20,679 bases of DNA from JAJUFS01 sp964599565 (lineage in GTDB: Bacteria > Pseudomonadota > Gammaproteobacteria > Natronospirales > JAJUFS01). Both the position numbers and the translations under genes were made by a program. Every line of letters begins with the position of its first letter. The first letter of the stretch is position 1. Below the pieces are notes generated by a model. That model was not told the origin of the DNA, did not search any database, and saw nothing but the letters and a program-made list of their open reading frames with translations. Positions 1-7,596 of the stretch are shown here, one piece after another. Location of the stretch: contig CAZRFE010000043.1 of the NCBI GenBank assembly GCA_964599565.1, positions 1 through 20,679 on the forward strand, written 5' to 3'.

Positions 1-925
1 GCTCGACCGCCTGCGCGACGCGCACGGTGTTCGAATCGCCTTCCTTGTAGATCGCGACTTCGACGGCTTCCTCGCCGTTGATGCGCGTGATCGCTTCGCG
101 TTCCTTGTAGCCCTGCGTCACCGTTGCGATGTCGCGCAGGTAGATCGTGCGGCCATCGCGTTCCGTGATGATGGCGTCGCGCATTTCATCCACGGATCGG
201 AATTCGTTGATGGTGCGCACCAGGTATTCCTGGTTGCCTTCTTCCAGCCGGCCGCCGGAGAGGTTCACGTTCTCGGCGCGCAGGCGTGCGGCGACGAGAT
301 CAAGCGGAATGCGCAGCTGCGCGAGACGCTCCTGGTCGACAAGCACGTGGATTTCGTCTTCGAGACCGCCGCTGATCTTCACCGCAGCGACACCGTCGAT
401 GGATTCGAGATCCTTCTGCAGCTGCTCGTCCGCGTAGCGGCGCAGCTGCTTCAGGCGGTCTTCCGGCGCGAGCGTCTGCCCGAGCTTGCTGTCGTCGAGT
501 GCAAAGCCGTAACGCAGCACGGGTTCGGACGACGGATCGAAGCGCAGCAGTACTGGCTTCTCCGCTTCCAGCGGAAGTTCGAGCACGTCGAGGCGGTCGC
601 GGATATCGACACCGGCCATGTCCATGTCCGTGCCCCAGGCGAATTCGAGCGTCACATCGGACTGCCCGGTACGTGACACCGATCGCACCGTGCGCACACC
701 CTTGATGATGCCGACCGCTTCCTCGATCGGTCGCGACACGAGGTTCTCGACTTCCTGCGGTGCCGCGCCCGTCAGCTCGGTGCGAACGGTGATCGTGGGA
801 TACGAAAGTTCAGGCAGCAGGTTGACGTTCAACCGTGACTGCGAGACGAATCCGAAGACGAGGACGGCGAGCGTCATCATGGCCACCGTCACGCGACGGC
901 GGGTGGCGAATTCAACGAGTTTCAT
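1..925 (-). CDS. RND efflux permease, N-terminal part (runs off left edge)
   Basis: This is the first 308 codons of a resistance-nodulation-division inner-membrane transporter, which normally has about 1,000-1,050 residues, so roughly two thirds lie outside the window. The protein starts MKLVEFATRRRVTVAMMTLAV, a short cytoplasmic helix followed by TM1. It continues with the family-typical stretch LLPELSYPTITVRTELTGA and then EVENLVSRPIEEAVGIIKGV, the start of the periplasmic porter domain. Such proteins use the proton gradient to export drugs, metals or lipids through a tripartite pump with an adaptor and an outer-membrane channel. The ATG at 925 is preceded by AAGGGA. It lies 71 bases after the YggN-like gene and is probably the third gene of an operon starting at 2721. 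The substrate cannot be told from the visible part. Confidence 0.93.
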   Translation of the reverse strand, partial: MKLVEFATRRRVTVAMMTLAVLVFGFVSQSRLNVNLLPELSYPTITVRTELTGAAPQEVENLVSRPIEEAVGIIKGVRTVRSVSRTGQSDVTLEFAWGTDMDMAGVDIRDRLDVLELPLEAEKPVLLRFDPSSEPVLRYGFALDDSKLGQTLAPEDRLKQLRRYADEQLQKDLESIDGVAAVKISGGLEDEIHVLVDQERLAQLRIPLDLVAARLRAENVNLSGGRLEEGNQEYLVRTINEFRSVDEMRDAIITERDGRTIYLRDIATVTQGYKEREAITRINGEEAVEVAIYKEGDSNTVRVAQAVE

Positions 926-996
926 GAGTGTCCCTTGGGGTCGGTGTTCACGATGGCCTGCGCCATTTCGCCAGGCCATGCGCGTGCGCGTTCTTT

Positions 997-1563
997 TCAG
1001 TCAATCGCCACGTCGGCGATGCGGCGATCGGCGAACAGCATCGGTTCGAATCCGGGAACCACCGCCTGCATCTCAAGCTCGATGCCTTCGATGCGTTGCA
1101 GGCGAACGCACATCCGGTCGGCCTGGTCCTCGATGTCGCGCGCTCTCGCTTCCACGCGCTGCTCGAAGTCGTCCATGCCGTCTTCGCCCGAAAATACCAG
1201 CGCGATGGCTTCGATGGCTGCGGATACGCCGAGGCCTGCGGCATCGCCGGCGAGGTCGGTGACGTCGTCGATGAAATCCTCGAACGTGAGGTAGTAGTCA
1301 TTGACAAGTTCCTTGCCGCGCGCATCAAGTTCGATGCGTTCGCCATCAAGGAACAGCTCGCGCTCTTCGGTGATGACCATGCGCTGCACGCCGTCTTCCG
1401 TGAACACGAGGTCACCCTTGTTGAAGTCGAGGTCGGTATCGATGTTGATGTTGTTGCCGGCACGGCTGTCCAGCGCATCGCAGTTCGGCGTGTTGTCCGC
1501 GAACGAAGGCGCCGCAAGAGACAGCAATCCAAGGGTCAGAAGCATTTTCGCGAGCTTGTTCAT
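997..1563 (-). CDS. DUF2884/YggN-like exported protein
   Basis: A 188-residue protein with an N-terminal signal peptide (MNKLAKMLLTLGLLSLAAPSFA). The mature part carries a stretch resembling E. coli YggN (DUF2884): LVFTEDGVQRMVITEERELF, then LDGERIELDARGKELVNDYY, a pattern of beta-strand repeats followed by helices. No catalytic motif is visible, and the biochemical role of the family is unknown to me. I chose the ATG at 1563 because GGAGAAG lies just upstream; an in-frame GTG at 1581 would add six residues but has no better ribosome site. Two cysteines (CDALD near the mature N-terminus and MCVRLQ near the C-terminus) could form a disulfide. The gene lies 30 bases after the adaptor gene and 71 before the permease, so it is very likely co-transcribed with both and probably acts in the periplasm. 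Confidence 0.75.
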   Translation of the reverse strand: MNKLAKMLLTLGLLSLAAPSFADNTPNCDALDSRAGNNINIDTDLDFNKGDLVFTEDGVQRMVITEERELFLDGERIELDARGKELVNDYYLTFEDFIDDVTDLAGDAAGLGVSAAIEAIALVFSGEDGMDDFEQRVEARARDIEDQADRMCVRLQRIEGIELEMQAVVPGFEPMLFADRRIADVAID

Positions 1564-1593
1564 GACGTCTTCTCCGTTCACAGGTGCGTTGAA

Positions 1594-2721
1594 TCAGGGT
1601 GTCGTCGCGGCGACTTTCTCTTCCGTTTCCGCAAGCGCCGGTTCGGGTTCGGCCGGCGGGTTGGCGATCGCGACGAGTGCGCCGTCCTTGAGGCTGTTCT
1701 GGCCGACAGTGACGACCTGGTCACCGGGCTTGAGACTGTCGATGATCTCGATCGAGCCGTTGTTTGCGTATCCCGTCTGCACGACCTGGCGTTGCGCGTG
1801 ACCGTCGCGGATCACGAAAACCGTGCTTTTTGCATCCTCGATGATGACGGCGCCGCGCGGCACGAGTACCGCGTTTTCGTGCACGTCATGAACGATGTTC
1901 ACGCGGCCGAACATGCCGGGCTTCAGCAGGCCGTTTGCGTCGCGGACGGCAACCGTGACGGCGAACGTTCCGGTCGCGGCATCGACGACGGGGCTGACGC
2001 GATCCACCACGCCCTTGAAATCCGTGCCGGGCATTGCGTCGACACGCAGTGATGCGAGCTGGCCGACCATGAGCTTGTTGAGTTCGCGCTCCGGCACGTA
2101 CAGCCGTGCGATCAGCGGGTCGTAGGTTGTCACGCGAAACACCGGCGCGTTGAGCTCGATCATGTTGCCGACCTTGATGTAACGCGCGGCGACGATGCCG
2201 TCGAACGGTGCGCGGATCTCGGTGTAGGCGAGCTGGAGCTTTGCAAGATCGAGATCGGCGCGCATGGCGTCGAGTTCGAACGCCAGGCGTTCGTAGGCGT
2301 CCGCGCTGACGAGCTGCTTTTCATAAAGCTGCTTGTTGCGGCGATACTCCTGCTCGAGCTTGGCAAGGTTCGCCTCGGCGCGCGAAACCTCGATGCGCAA
2401 CCGTGCGTCATCGATCTTCGCCAGTACCTGGCCTGCGGCAACGTGCTGACCTTCCTCGACGAGCAGTTTCTCGATGACGCCGCCGACCTTCGCGACGACT
2501 TCCGCGTCCCGCTCGGCTTCGAGCGTCGTCGTGCCGCTGTAGTAGGCGCTTACGGGGCCGCTGTAGGCGGTTGCAACTTCCACGGGAACGGCGACTTCCT
2601 CTTCTTCCTTGCCGGCCGCTGCCTGCGCATCACCGCCCTTGCCGCATGCCGACAGGGCGATGACGAAACCTGCCGCCAGCAGGGCGGCGAGGGGAGCGGA
2701 AAATGCGTTCTTGCTTGCCAT
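1594..2721 (-). CDS. RND efflux periplasmic adaptor lipoprotein (HlyD/MFP family)
   Basis: A 375-residue membrane-fusion protein that would bridge the RND permease and an outer-membrane channel. The signal peptide ends in a lipobox LSAC with Cys26. The biotinyl-lipoyl half-domain follows (about residues 70-104, VVAKVGGVIEKLLVEEGQ), then a short coiled-coil hairpin (about 105-165), the second lipoyl half (IRAPFDGIVAARYIKVGNMI, about 169-188), a beta-barrel and a C-terminal membrane-proximal domain. The length fits the family. I chose the ATG at 2721 because GAGGA lies 8 bases upstream and a lipoprotein signal follows directly; a start 69 bases further up would put a charged tail before the signal peptide. 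It is the first gene of the three-gene operon. No outer-membrane channel gene is visible in the window. Confidence 0.93.
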   Translation of the reverse strand: MASKNAFSAPLAALLAAGFVIALSACGKGGDAQAAAGKEEEEVAVPVEVATAYSGPVSAYYSGTTTLEAERDAEVVAKVGGVIEKLLVEEGQHVAAGQVLAKIDDARLRIEVSRAEANLAKLEQEYRRNKQLYEKQLVSADAYERLAFELDAMRADLDLAKLQLAYTEIRAPFDGIVAARYIKVGNMIELNAPVFRVTTYDPLIARLYVPERELNKLMVGQLASLRVDAMPGTDFKGVVDRVSPVVDAATGTFAVTVAVRDANGLLKPGMFGRVNIVHDVHENAVLVPRGAVIIEDAKSTVFVIRDGHAQRQVVQTGYANNGSIEIIDSLKPGDQVVTVGQNSLKDGALVAIANPPAEPEPALAETEEKVAATTP

Positions 2722-2841
2722 TACGTCGTTCCTCGGGTGGCGATGAGGCTTGGACCGGGGTTCTATCCGGAAATTCTGGGTGCGTTTCATTTCTTTTCGG
2801 GACCCGTTGATAGGCCATTTATCATGCTAGTGTTGTAGTGA

Positions 2842-2869
2842 AGTATAACAGCAAGGCAAGAGATTGCAA
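2842..2869 (-). promoter_or_regulatory. Predicted sigma-70 promoter of the RND efflux operon
   Basis: On the minus strand, TTGCAA (2864-2869) and TATACT (2842-2847) are separated by 16 bases, a good match to the sigma-70 consensus. Transcription would begin near 2835, giving a leader of about 115 bases before the ATG at 2721. The promoter lies just past the terminator hairpin of prc, so the efflux operon appears insulated from prc. No regulator gene is adjacent. Confidence 0.6.
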
Positions 2870-2892
2870 CGTATCTCCTGAATTATTTGCAG

Positions 2893-2932
2893 GCAACAAA
2901 AAACCCCGGCCGGAGCCGGGGTTTTTTGTTGC
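2893..2932 (-). terminator. Rho-independent terminator after prc
   Basis: A perfect 18-bp inverted repeat (2893-2910 and 2915-2932) with a CGGA loop. The GC-rich core CCCCGGC/GCCGGGG is flanked by A6 and T6 tracts, so it can terminate in both directions. It begins 7 bases after the prc stop and separates prc from the efflux promoter. Confidence 0.92.
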
Positions 2933-2939
2933 GGTGCCA

Positions 2940-5039
2940 TCAGTGGCCTGTGGAAATCGCCAGCCGTTCCGTCCCGTCCGGCGTCAGCTCGGCCAGGTAG
3001 TCGGCGAGGATGCGTGCGGCTTCATGCAGCAGCAGGTCGTACTCATCGTTCTTGGTGGCCGCTTCTTCCAGCGATTTCACCGGCTCCATGCCCAGCGCGT
3101 CGCGCCGCTGGTTGATGCGCACGAGCGACTGCCGGTTGTCCGCTTCGCGCTCCGCGCGCCGTTCCTCGAGGTTCAGCGAGACCGACATGCGGCTGCGCTG
3201 CTCGCGCGTCTCGTTCACGTCTTCGAGGTAGAGCTGGAACAGTTCGTCGTCCGCCTGGCGCTCCTCGACCTGCGCCTGCAGCTCGGGCAGCAGGTCGCGC
3301 GCGCGGATATGCACCTCGTGGATCTCGCCGGCGGGCTGGATCTCATCCCATGGCAGCGAGGTCTGCTTCGAGCTTTCGCCGAATTCCTCGGGGTCGATGG
3401 GCGAGGGCAGCGTGATGTCCGGCACCACGCCGCGATGCTGCGTGCTGCTGCCGGTCACACGGTAGTATTTCGCGATGGTCATCTTCAGCTGGCCAAGATC
3501 GAGATCGCCGTTGAGATGGCGGCTGAGATCGATCAGGTGCTGCACCGTGCCCTTGCCGTAGGTGGTCGTGCCGACGACCAGTCCGCGGCCGTAATCCTGG
3601 ATCGCGCCCGCGAAGATTTCCGACGCTGATGCGCTGAAACGGTTCACCAGCACCACCATCGGTCCGTCCCATGCGACGCCCGGTTCGATGTCTTCGGCGA
3701 CTTCGAGCGCGCCGCCGGAAGAACGGATCTGCACGACGGGACCGGTGTCGATGAACAGCCCCGTGAGTTCCGTCGCTTCCTGGAGCGAGCCGCCGCCGTT
3801 GTCGCGCAGATCGATGACCAGCCCGTCGATGTCCTTCGTACGGAGCTCCTCGACGAGACGGCGAACGTCGCGCGTGGTGCTGCGGTAATCCTCTTCGCCC
3901 ATCATCTTTGCGCGGTAGTCGAGATAGAAGGCCGGCACCTCGATGACACCCATCTTCATCGGCTTGCCGCCTGCGTCCACCTCGATGACGCTGGACTGCG
4001 CGGCCTGTTCTTCGAGCTTGATCTCGCTGCGCACGAGCTTGACGAGCTTCTCTTCGCTGCCGGGCGCAGCGCCCGCCGGCAGGACGCTGAGCTTCACCAC
4101 GGTGTCCTTCGGCCCGCGGATGAGGTCGACGACGTCATCCAGCCGCCAGCCGACCACGTCGACCATTTCGCCTTCGTCACCCTGTCCGACGGCAGTGATG
4201 CGATCCTTCGGATTCAGCACATCCGCCTTGTACGCCGAACCGCCCGGCAGCACGCGCGCGATGCTTACATATTCGTCCTCGACCTGCAGCGACGCGCCGA
4301 TGCCTTCATACGTGAGGCTCATGCGAATCTCGAACTCCTCGGAATCGCGCGGCGAAAAATACTCGGTGTGCGGGTCCAGCGTGTGTGCGTATGCGTTGAC
4401 GAACAGTTCGAACACGTCATCGCCGGTGACCTGCAGGAAGCGATGACGGAAGTTCGAATAACGCTTCTTCAGCATTTCCCGCGCCTCGTCCCAGGTCTTG
4501 TCCGCGAGGATGAGGCCGAGCGCTTCGTTCTTCACGCGCTTGCGCCAGTATTCGTCGAGCGCGGCGGCGTTTTTCGCCCAGTCGGTGTCGGTGCGGTCGA
4601 AGTCGAAGGTTTCCTTCACGCTGAAATCCGGTTTCTCATCGAGCAGCTGCTCGACGGCGTCGATGCGGGCAAGCACGCGTTTGCGGAACACGCCGTACAC
4701 GTCATACGCCACATCCACGTTGCCGTGTTTCAGCGCGTCATCGATCTGCGTGCGATAGCCATCGAATTCGCCGATGTCCGCAAGCGTGAGGTAGATCCTG
4801 CCCGGGTCGAGCGATTCGAGGTAACGGTCGAAGATGTCTCGCGACAGCGCGTCGTCCAGTTCGCGATTCGCGTAGTGCGCACGCGCCGCATACGTTGCGA
4901 CGAGCTGTTCGATGAGACCTTGCTGCGGACTTGCGTTCAGCGCCGGTACATCATCGGCGGCTGGCGTTGCGAGCGCAGTCGCGGGCAGCGCGAGCAGCAG
5001 GATGACGAGCTTCTTCAGAACGGGCGATGTATTGCGCAT
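2940..5039 (-). CDS. prc: Tail-specific periplasmic protease Prc (Tsp), S41 family
   Basis: A 699-residue exported serine protease that degrades or trims periplasmic proteins from their C-termini, including ssrA-tagged proteins that reach the periplasm and penicillin-binding protein 3 in E. coli. It has a signal peptide (residues 1 to about 25, LVILLLALPATALA), an N-terminal helical domain, a PDZ domain (about 235-340, MSLTYEGIGASLQ to the KLVKLVRSEI strand), and the S41 protease fold with VIDLRDNGGGSLQEA (about 408-422). The catalytic Ser/Lys pair fits S471 in NRFSASASEIFAGA and K496 in TYGKGTVQ, spaced 25 residues as in E. coli Prc. A C-terminal helical DUF3340-type region follows. The length matches the family (about 680-700). 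The ATG has an AAGAGA ribosome site. The gene stands alone between a terminator and a divergent small membrane protein. Confidence 0.97.
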   Translation of the reverse strand: MRNTSPVLKKLVILLLALPATALATPAADDVPALNASPQQGLIEQLVATYAARAHYANRELDDALSRDIFDRYLESLDPGRIYLTLADIGEFDGYRTQIDDALKHGNVDVAYDVYGVFRKRVLARIDAVEQLLDEKPDFSVKETFDFDRTDTDWAKNAAALDEYWRKRVKNEALGLILADKTWDEAREMLKKRYSNFRHRFLQVTGDDVFELFVNAYAHTLDPHTEYFSPRDSEEFEIRMSLTYEGIGASLQVEDEYVSIARVLPGGSAYKADVLNPKDRITAVGQGDEGEMVDVVGWRLDDVVDLIRGPKDTVVKLSVLPAGAAPGSEEKLVKLVRSEIKLEEQAAQSSVIEVDAGGKPMKMGVIEVPAFYLDYRAKMMGEEDYRSTTRDVRRLVEELRTKDIDGLVIDLRDNGGGSLQEATELTGLFIDTGPVVQIRSSGGALEVAEDIEPGVAWDGPMVVLVNRFSASASEIFAGAIQDYGRGLVVGTTTYGKGTVQHLIDLSRHLNGDLDLGQLKMTIAKYYRVTGSSTQHRGVVPDITLPSPIDPEEFGESSKQTSLPWDEIQPAGEIHEVHIRARDLLPELQAQVEERQADDELFQLYLEDVNETREQRSRMSVSLNLEERRAEREADNRQSLVRINQRRDALGMEPVKSLEEAATKNDEYDLLLHEAARILADYLAELTPDGTERLAISTGH

Positions 5040-5184
5040 AATTCGTCTCTTGGTTCCGGACGCAAGGAGTGATGCGTCGCCGCAGGCCGACCGTCCGTTT
5101 CCGGACGTGCCGGGCTTATTCGAACATACCGGGGAACGCAGGTTCCAGCAACGCGGGAAATTTCAATAAAGGAGACAGCGCGCA

Positions 5185-5469
5185 ATGCGACCGATCACCG
5201 TGCTCAACGGCATCATCATGGGTTCCTGCGGTTCGATCTTCATCGGCATCGCCGTCACCCTGGTGATATTCCTGGTACTTGGACCGGAGAATCCGAGCCT
5301 CCAGCGCGAACTGGGACCGTTGACGCTGTATGCCGCCATGTTCGCGGCGCTGACGGGACTTTCCGCGTGGGCATTTGTCGGACAGCTCTTGCTGAAATCC
5401 TGGCGGTGGTGGGCGCAGGCCGTGATGCTCGTCGCGGTCGCCGCCGTGGTGTTCTACCTGTTGCCCTGA
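5185..5469 (+). CDS. Small integral membrane protein, unknown function
   Basis: A 94-residue hydrophobic protein with three likely transmembrane helices: about residues 8-33 (IIMGSCGSIFIGIAVTLVIF), 45-67 (LTLYAAMFAALTGLSAWAFV) and 75-93 (WAQAVMLVAVAAVVFYLLP). Between helices 2 and 3 is a tryptophan-rich turn (LLLKSWRWWAQ). No known domain is recognised. AAGGAG lies 10 bases before the ATG. It is divergent from prc and converges on the 110-residue gene. Its codons from L26 to the stop, plus the following 60 bases, are duplicated exactly downstream; the first copy leaves this gene intact. Confidence 0.72.
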   Translation: MRPITVLNGIIMGSCGSIFIGIAVTLVIFLVLGPENPSLQRELGPLTLYAAMFAALTGLSAWAFVGQLLLKSWRWWAQAVMLVAVAAVVFYLLP

Positions 5470-5529
5470 TCAGCCGCGGCGATGAACGCTTCATGCAGGC
5501 GAATGAGCATGTGCGTGACGTCGATGCGA
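5260..5529. repeat. Exact 270-bp tandem duplication, copy 1
   Basis: These 270 bases are repeated without a mismatch at 5530-5799. The identity run equals the repeat offset exactly, so there is no microhomology at the junction. This copy holds codons 26 to stop of the small membrane protein gene and a dead 3' fragment of the convergent 110-residue gene. Confidence 0.97.
5454..5529 (-). pseudogene. Orphan 3' fragment of the 110-residue gene
   Basis: This carries the last codons and stop (TAG at 5454-5456) of the 5724-6056 gene, copied by the tandem duplication. It has no start and no upstream part of the gene, so it cannot express the protein by itself. Confidence 0.85.
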
Positions 5530-5739
5530 CTGGTGATATTCCTGGTACTTGGACCGGAGAATCCGAGCCTCCAGCGCGAACTGGGACCGTTGACGCTGTA
5601 TGCCGCCATGTTCGCGGCGCTGACGGGACTTTCCGCGTGGGCATTTGTCGGACAGCTCTTGCTGAAATCCTGGCGGTGGTGGGCGCAGGCCGTGATGCTC
5701 GTCGCGGTCGCCGCCGTGGTGTTCTACCTGTTGCCCTGA
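5530..5739 (+). pseudogene. Truncated duplicate of the small membrane protein gene
   Basis: This holds codons 26 to stop of the 5185-5469 gene and lacks the first 25 codons with most of TM1. Because the offset is a multiple of three, an ATG at 5482 in copy 1 reads in frame into it and would give an 85-residue chimera beginning MNASCRRMSMCVTSMR. No good ribosome site is seen, so it is probably not expressed. Confidence 0.75.
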
Positions 5740-5799
5740 TCAGCCGCGGCGATGAACGCTTCATGCAGGCGAATGAGCATGTGCGTGACGTCGATGCGA
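5530..5799. repeat. Exact 270-bp tandem duplication, copy 2
   Basis: Identical to 5260-5529. This copy holds a 5'-truncated duplicate of the membrane protein gene and the true 3' end of the 110-residue gene. The perfect identity, including at all synonymous positions, implies a very recent event or an assembly error. Confidence 0.97.
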
Positions 5800-6056
5800 A
5801 ATGCCGCCGTTTCTTCCGCGGAAAGCTTCAGACCGCTGTCCTGCAGCAGTCGTGCGGCAAGCGTCATGGCTTCATCGGGAACGGAACCCATGCGAAGACT
5901 GGTGGCGTAATCGCGCCGCCGGCGCCGGCATTCCTCCCGTTCGGCCTGCGGGTCGATTTCTCCGCGTTGCACCTGTTCGCGGAATTTCGCCAGCGTTTCG
6001 GCGAACGCGGCGTCGAGCAACTGCCCCATCGCCGCTGCGCCGGACGTATCAGGCAT
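5724..6056 (-). CDS. Conserved-looking 110-residue cytoplasmic protein, unknown
   Basis: A soluble, helical, charged protein with a very basic cluster (ECRRRRRDYATSLRMG) in the middle and no signal peptide or membrane segment. I do not recognise the family. Its ATG overlaps the last 8 bases of nhaC, which points to translational coupling and perhaps a role linked to the antiporter. Its last 24 codons and stop lie in copy 2 of the 270-bp duplication. In the ancestral arrangement its 3' end overlapped the end of the small membrane protein gene by 16 bases, head to head. Confidence 0.65.
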   Translation of the reverse strand: MPDTSGAAAMGQLLDAAFAETLAKFREQVQRGEIDPQAEREECRRRRRDYATSLRMGSVPDEAMTLAARLLQDSGLKLSAEETAAFRIDVTHMLIRLHEAFIAAADQGNR

Positions 6057-7536
6057 GGCCGTGGGCCGTGCGGATCGTCACGGTGTCGTCTTCACGGAGC
6101 GGTTCGATCTTGATGCCGGCAAACGCATAGCCGGCGGCGAGCACCGGGTTGATGAGATTGAAGAAGCAGAAGGGCAGGTAGGCGAGCGTCGGCACGCCAA
6201 GCGTTCCTGCCATGTACGCACCGCACGTGTTCCAGGGAATCAACGGCGAGGTGATGGTGCCGGCGTCTTCGAGCGCACGCGACAGGTTCACGGGCGCGAG
6301 CTTGCGCCGCTGGAATTCAAGCCGGTAGAGGCGGCCGGGCAGGACGATGGAGATGTACTGGTCGGCGGCGATGATGTTCACGCCGATGCAGGTAAGCAGT
6401 GTCGTCACGATCAGCGAACCCGTGCTTTTCGCAAGGTGCATGACGGCTGTCAGGAGCTTCTGCAGGATTCCCGCGCGTTCCAGCACGGCGCCGTAGGTCA
6501 TGGCGCAGAGAATCAGCCAGACGGTGTTCAACATGCTTTCCATGCCGCCGCGGCTCAGGAGTTCATCCACGGCCGCATTGCCGGTGGACGACGTGTAACC
6601 GTCGAACAGTGCGATCCACACGCCGGAAAGCATGGCCATGCCGTTGGAGAGCTCCGGGTTGTTCGCGAGCGCGATCGCCTTTTCGGGCTGGAAGACCACC
6701 GCGAACAGGCCGCCTGTCAGCGCGCCGATCATCATCGTCGGGAATGCGGGCATCTTGCGCCAGGCCATGACCATCACGAGCACAAGCGGTGCAAGGAGAT
6801 ACCAGCCGAGATCGAAGTTCTGCGCGAGCACGCCGGCCATGTCGCTGAAACTGCCGGAGCCTGCCTCCGCGTGCTGCACGAAACCGACGACGCCGAAGGC
6901 GGTAATCGCGATGAGCAGGCTGGGGATCGTGGTCCACATCATGTGCCGCACGTGCGCGAACAGTTCGCTGCCGGCGACCGCGGGCGCGAGATTCGTCGTG
7001 TCCGAGAGCGGCGACATCTTGTCGCCGAAGTACGCACCCGAGATGATCGCGCCGGCGGTAACGGCCGGCGACAGGCCCATCGCGCCGGCAACGCCGATCA
7101 GTGCGATACCGAGCGTGCCTGCAACCGTCCACGAGCTGCCGATGGTCAGGCCGACCAGCGCGCAGATCAGGCAGGCGGCAGGATAGAAGATGGCGGGATG
7201 CAGTATCGCAAGACCGTAATAGATAAGAGTCGGCACGATGCCGGCGAGTATCCAGGTCGCGATCAGCGAACCGACCGCAAGCAGGATCAGGATCGCGCCC
7301 AGCGACACCGAAATGCCTTGCGTGATGCCTTCCTCGATTTCCTGCCACCGCAGTCCGTTCTTCAGGCCGACGATCGCGGCGATGCCTGCGCTTAGCAGCA
7401 GCGCAATCTGGTTCGCCCCAAAGGAGGAATCCGCGCCATACAGGTAGACGGATGCTGCGAGCATGATGACCAGCGCAACGATAGGCACCAGCGCGTCAAC
7501 CATTGAAGGTTCGCGGGCGAACGTGTTCTTGGACAT
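6049..7536 (-). CDS. nhaC: Na+/H+ antiporter, NhaC family
   Basis: A 495-residue inner-membrane protein that would exchange cytoplasmic Na+ for external H+ to maintain pH and sodium balance. It has about 11-12 hydrophobic segments. The family signature is clear: TAGAIISGAYFGDKMSPLSD followed by TTNLAPA (about residues 160-186), with GLTIGSSWTVAGTLGIAL before it. The length matches the family. The ATG has GGAG five bases upstream (ACGGAGTTTCC). It lies 60 bases after the DUF1232 gene and overlaps the 110-residue gene, so the three are likely co-transcribed. Within the NhaC superfamily, malate/lactate or tyrosine/H+ antiport cannot be excluded from sequence alone. Confidence 0.93.
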   Translation of the reverse strand: MSKNTFAREPSMVDALVPIVALVIMLAASVYLYGADSSFGANQIALLLSAGIAAIVGLKNGLRWQEIEEGITQGISVSLGAILILLAVGSLIATWILAGIVPTLIYYGLAILHPAIFYPAACLICALVGLTIGSSWTVAGTLGIALIGVAGAMGLSPAVTAGAIISGAYFGDKMSPLSDTTNLAPAVAGSELFAHVRHMMWTTIPSLLIAITAFGVVGFVQHAEAGSGSFSDMAGVLAQNFDLGWYLLAPLVLVMVMAWRKMPAFPTMMIGALTGGLFAVVFQPEKAIALANNPELSNGMAMLSGVWIALFDGYTSSTGNAAVDELLSRGGMESMLNTVWLILCAMTYGAVLERAGILQKLLTAVMHLAKSTGSLIVTTLLTCIGVNIIAADQYISIVLPGRLYRLEFQRRKLAPVNLSRALEDAGTITSPLIPWNTCGAYMAGTLGVPTLAYLPFCFFNLINPVLAAGYAFAGIKIEPLREDDTVTIRTAHGHA

Positions 7537-7596
7537 GGAAACTCCGTGAGGCGAAGGCAGGGCGGCGGCTGCCCGCGAAAGGCAGCCGCGCCGTGA

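Noticed and set aside
2807..2824. Short inverted repeat TGATA ... TATCA in the efflux operon leader as an operator
   Set aside because: The arms are only 5 bases, and the site lies downstream of the predicted transcription start with no adjacent regulator gene. It is too short to support.
5255..5764. A 169-codon minus-strand frame with an internal protein repeat
   Set aside because: The repeat is only the antisense translation of the 270-bp DNA duplication. The true gene on that strand begins at 6056.
6055..7395. Open frame of about 446 codons on the plus strand
   Set aside because: It is antisense to nhaC, and its His/Arg/Glu/Asp-rich translation has no recognisable fold.
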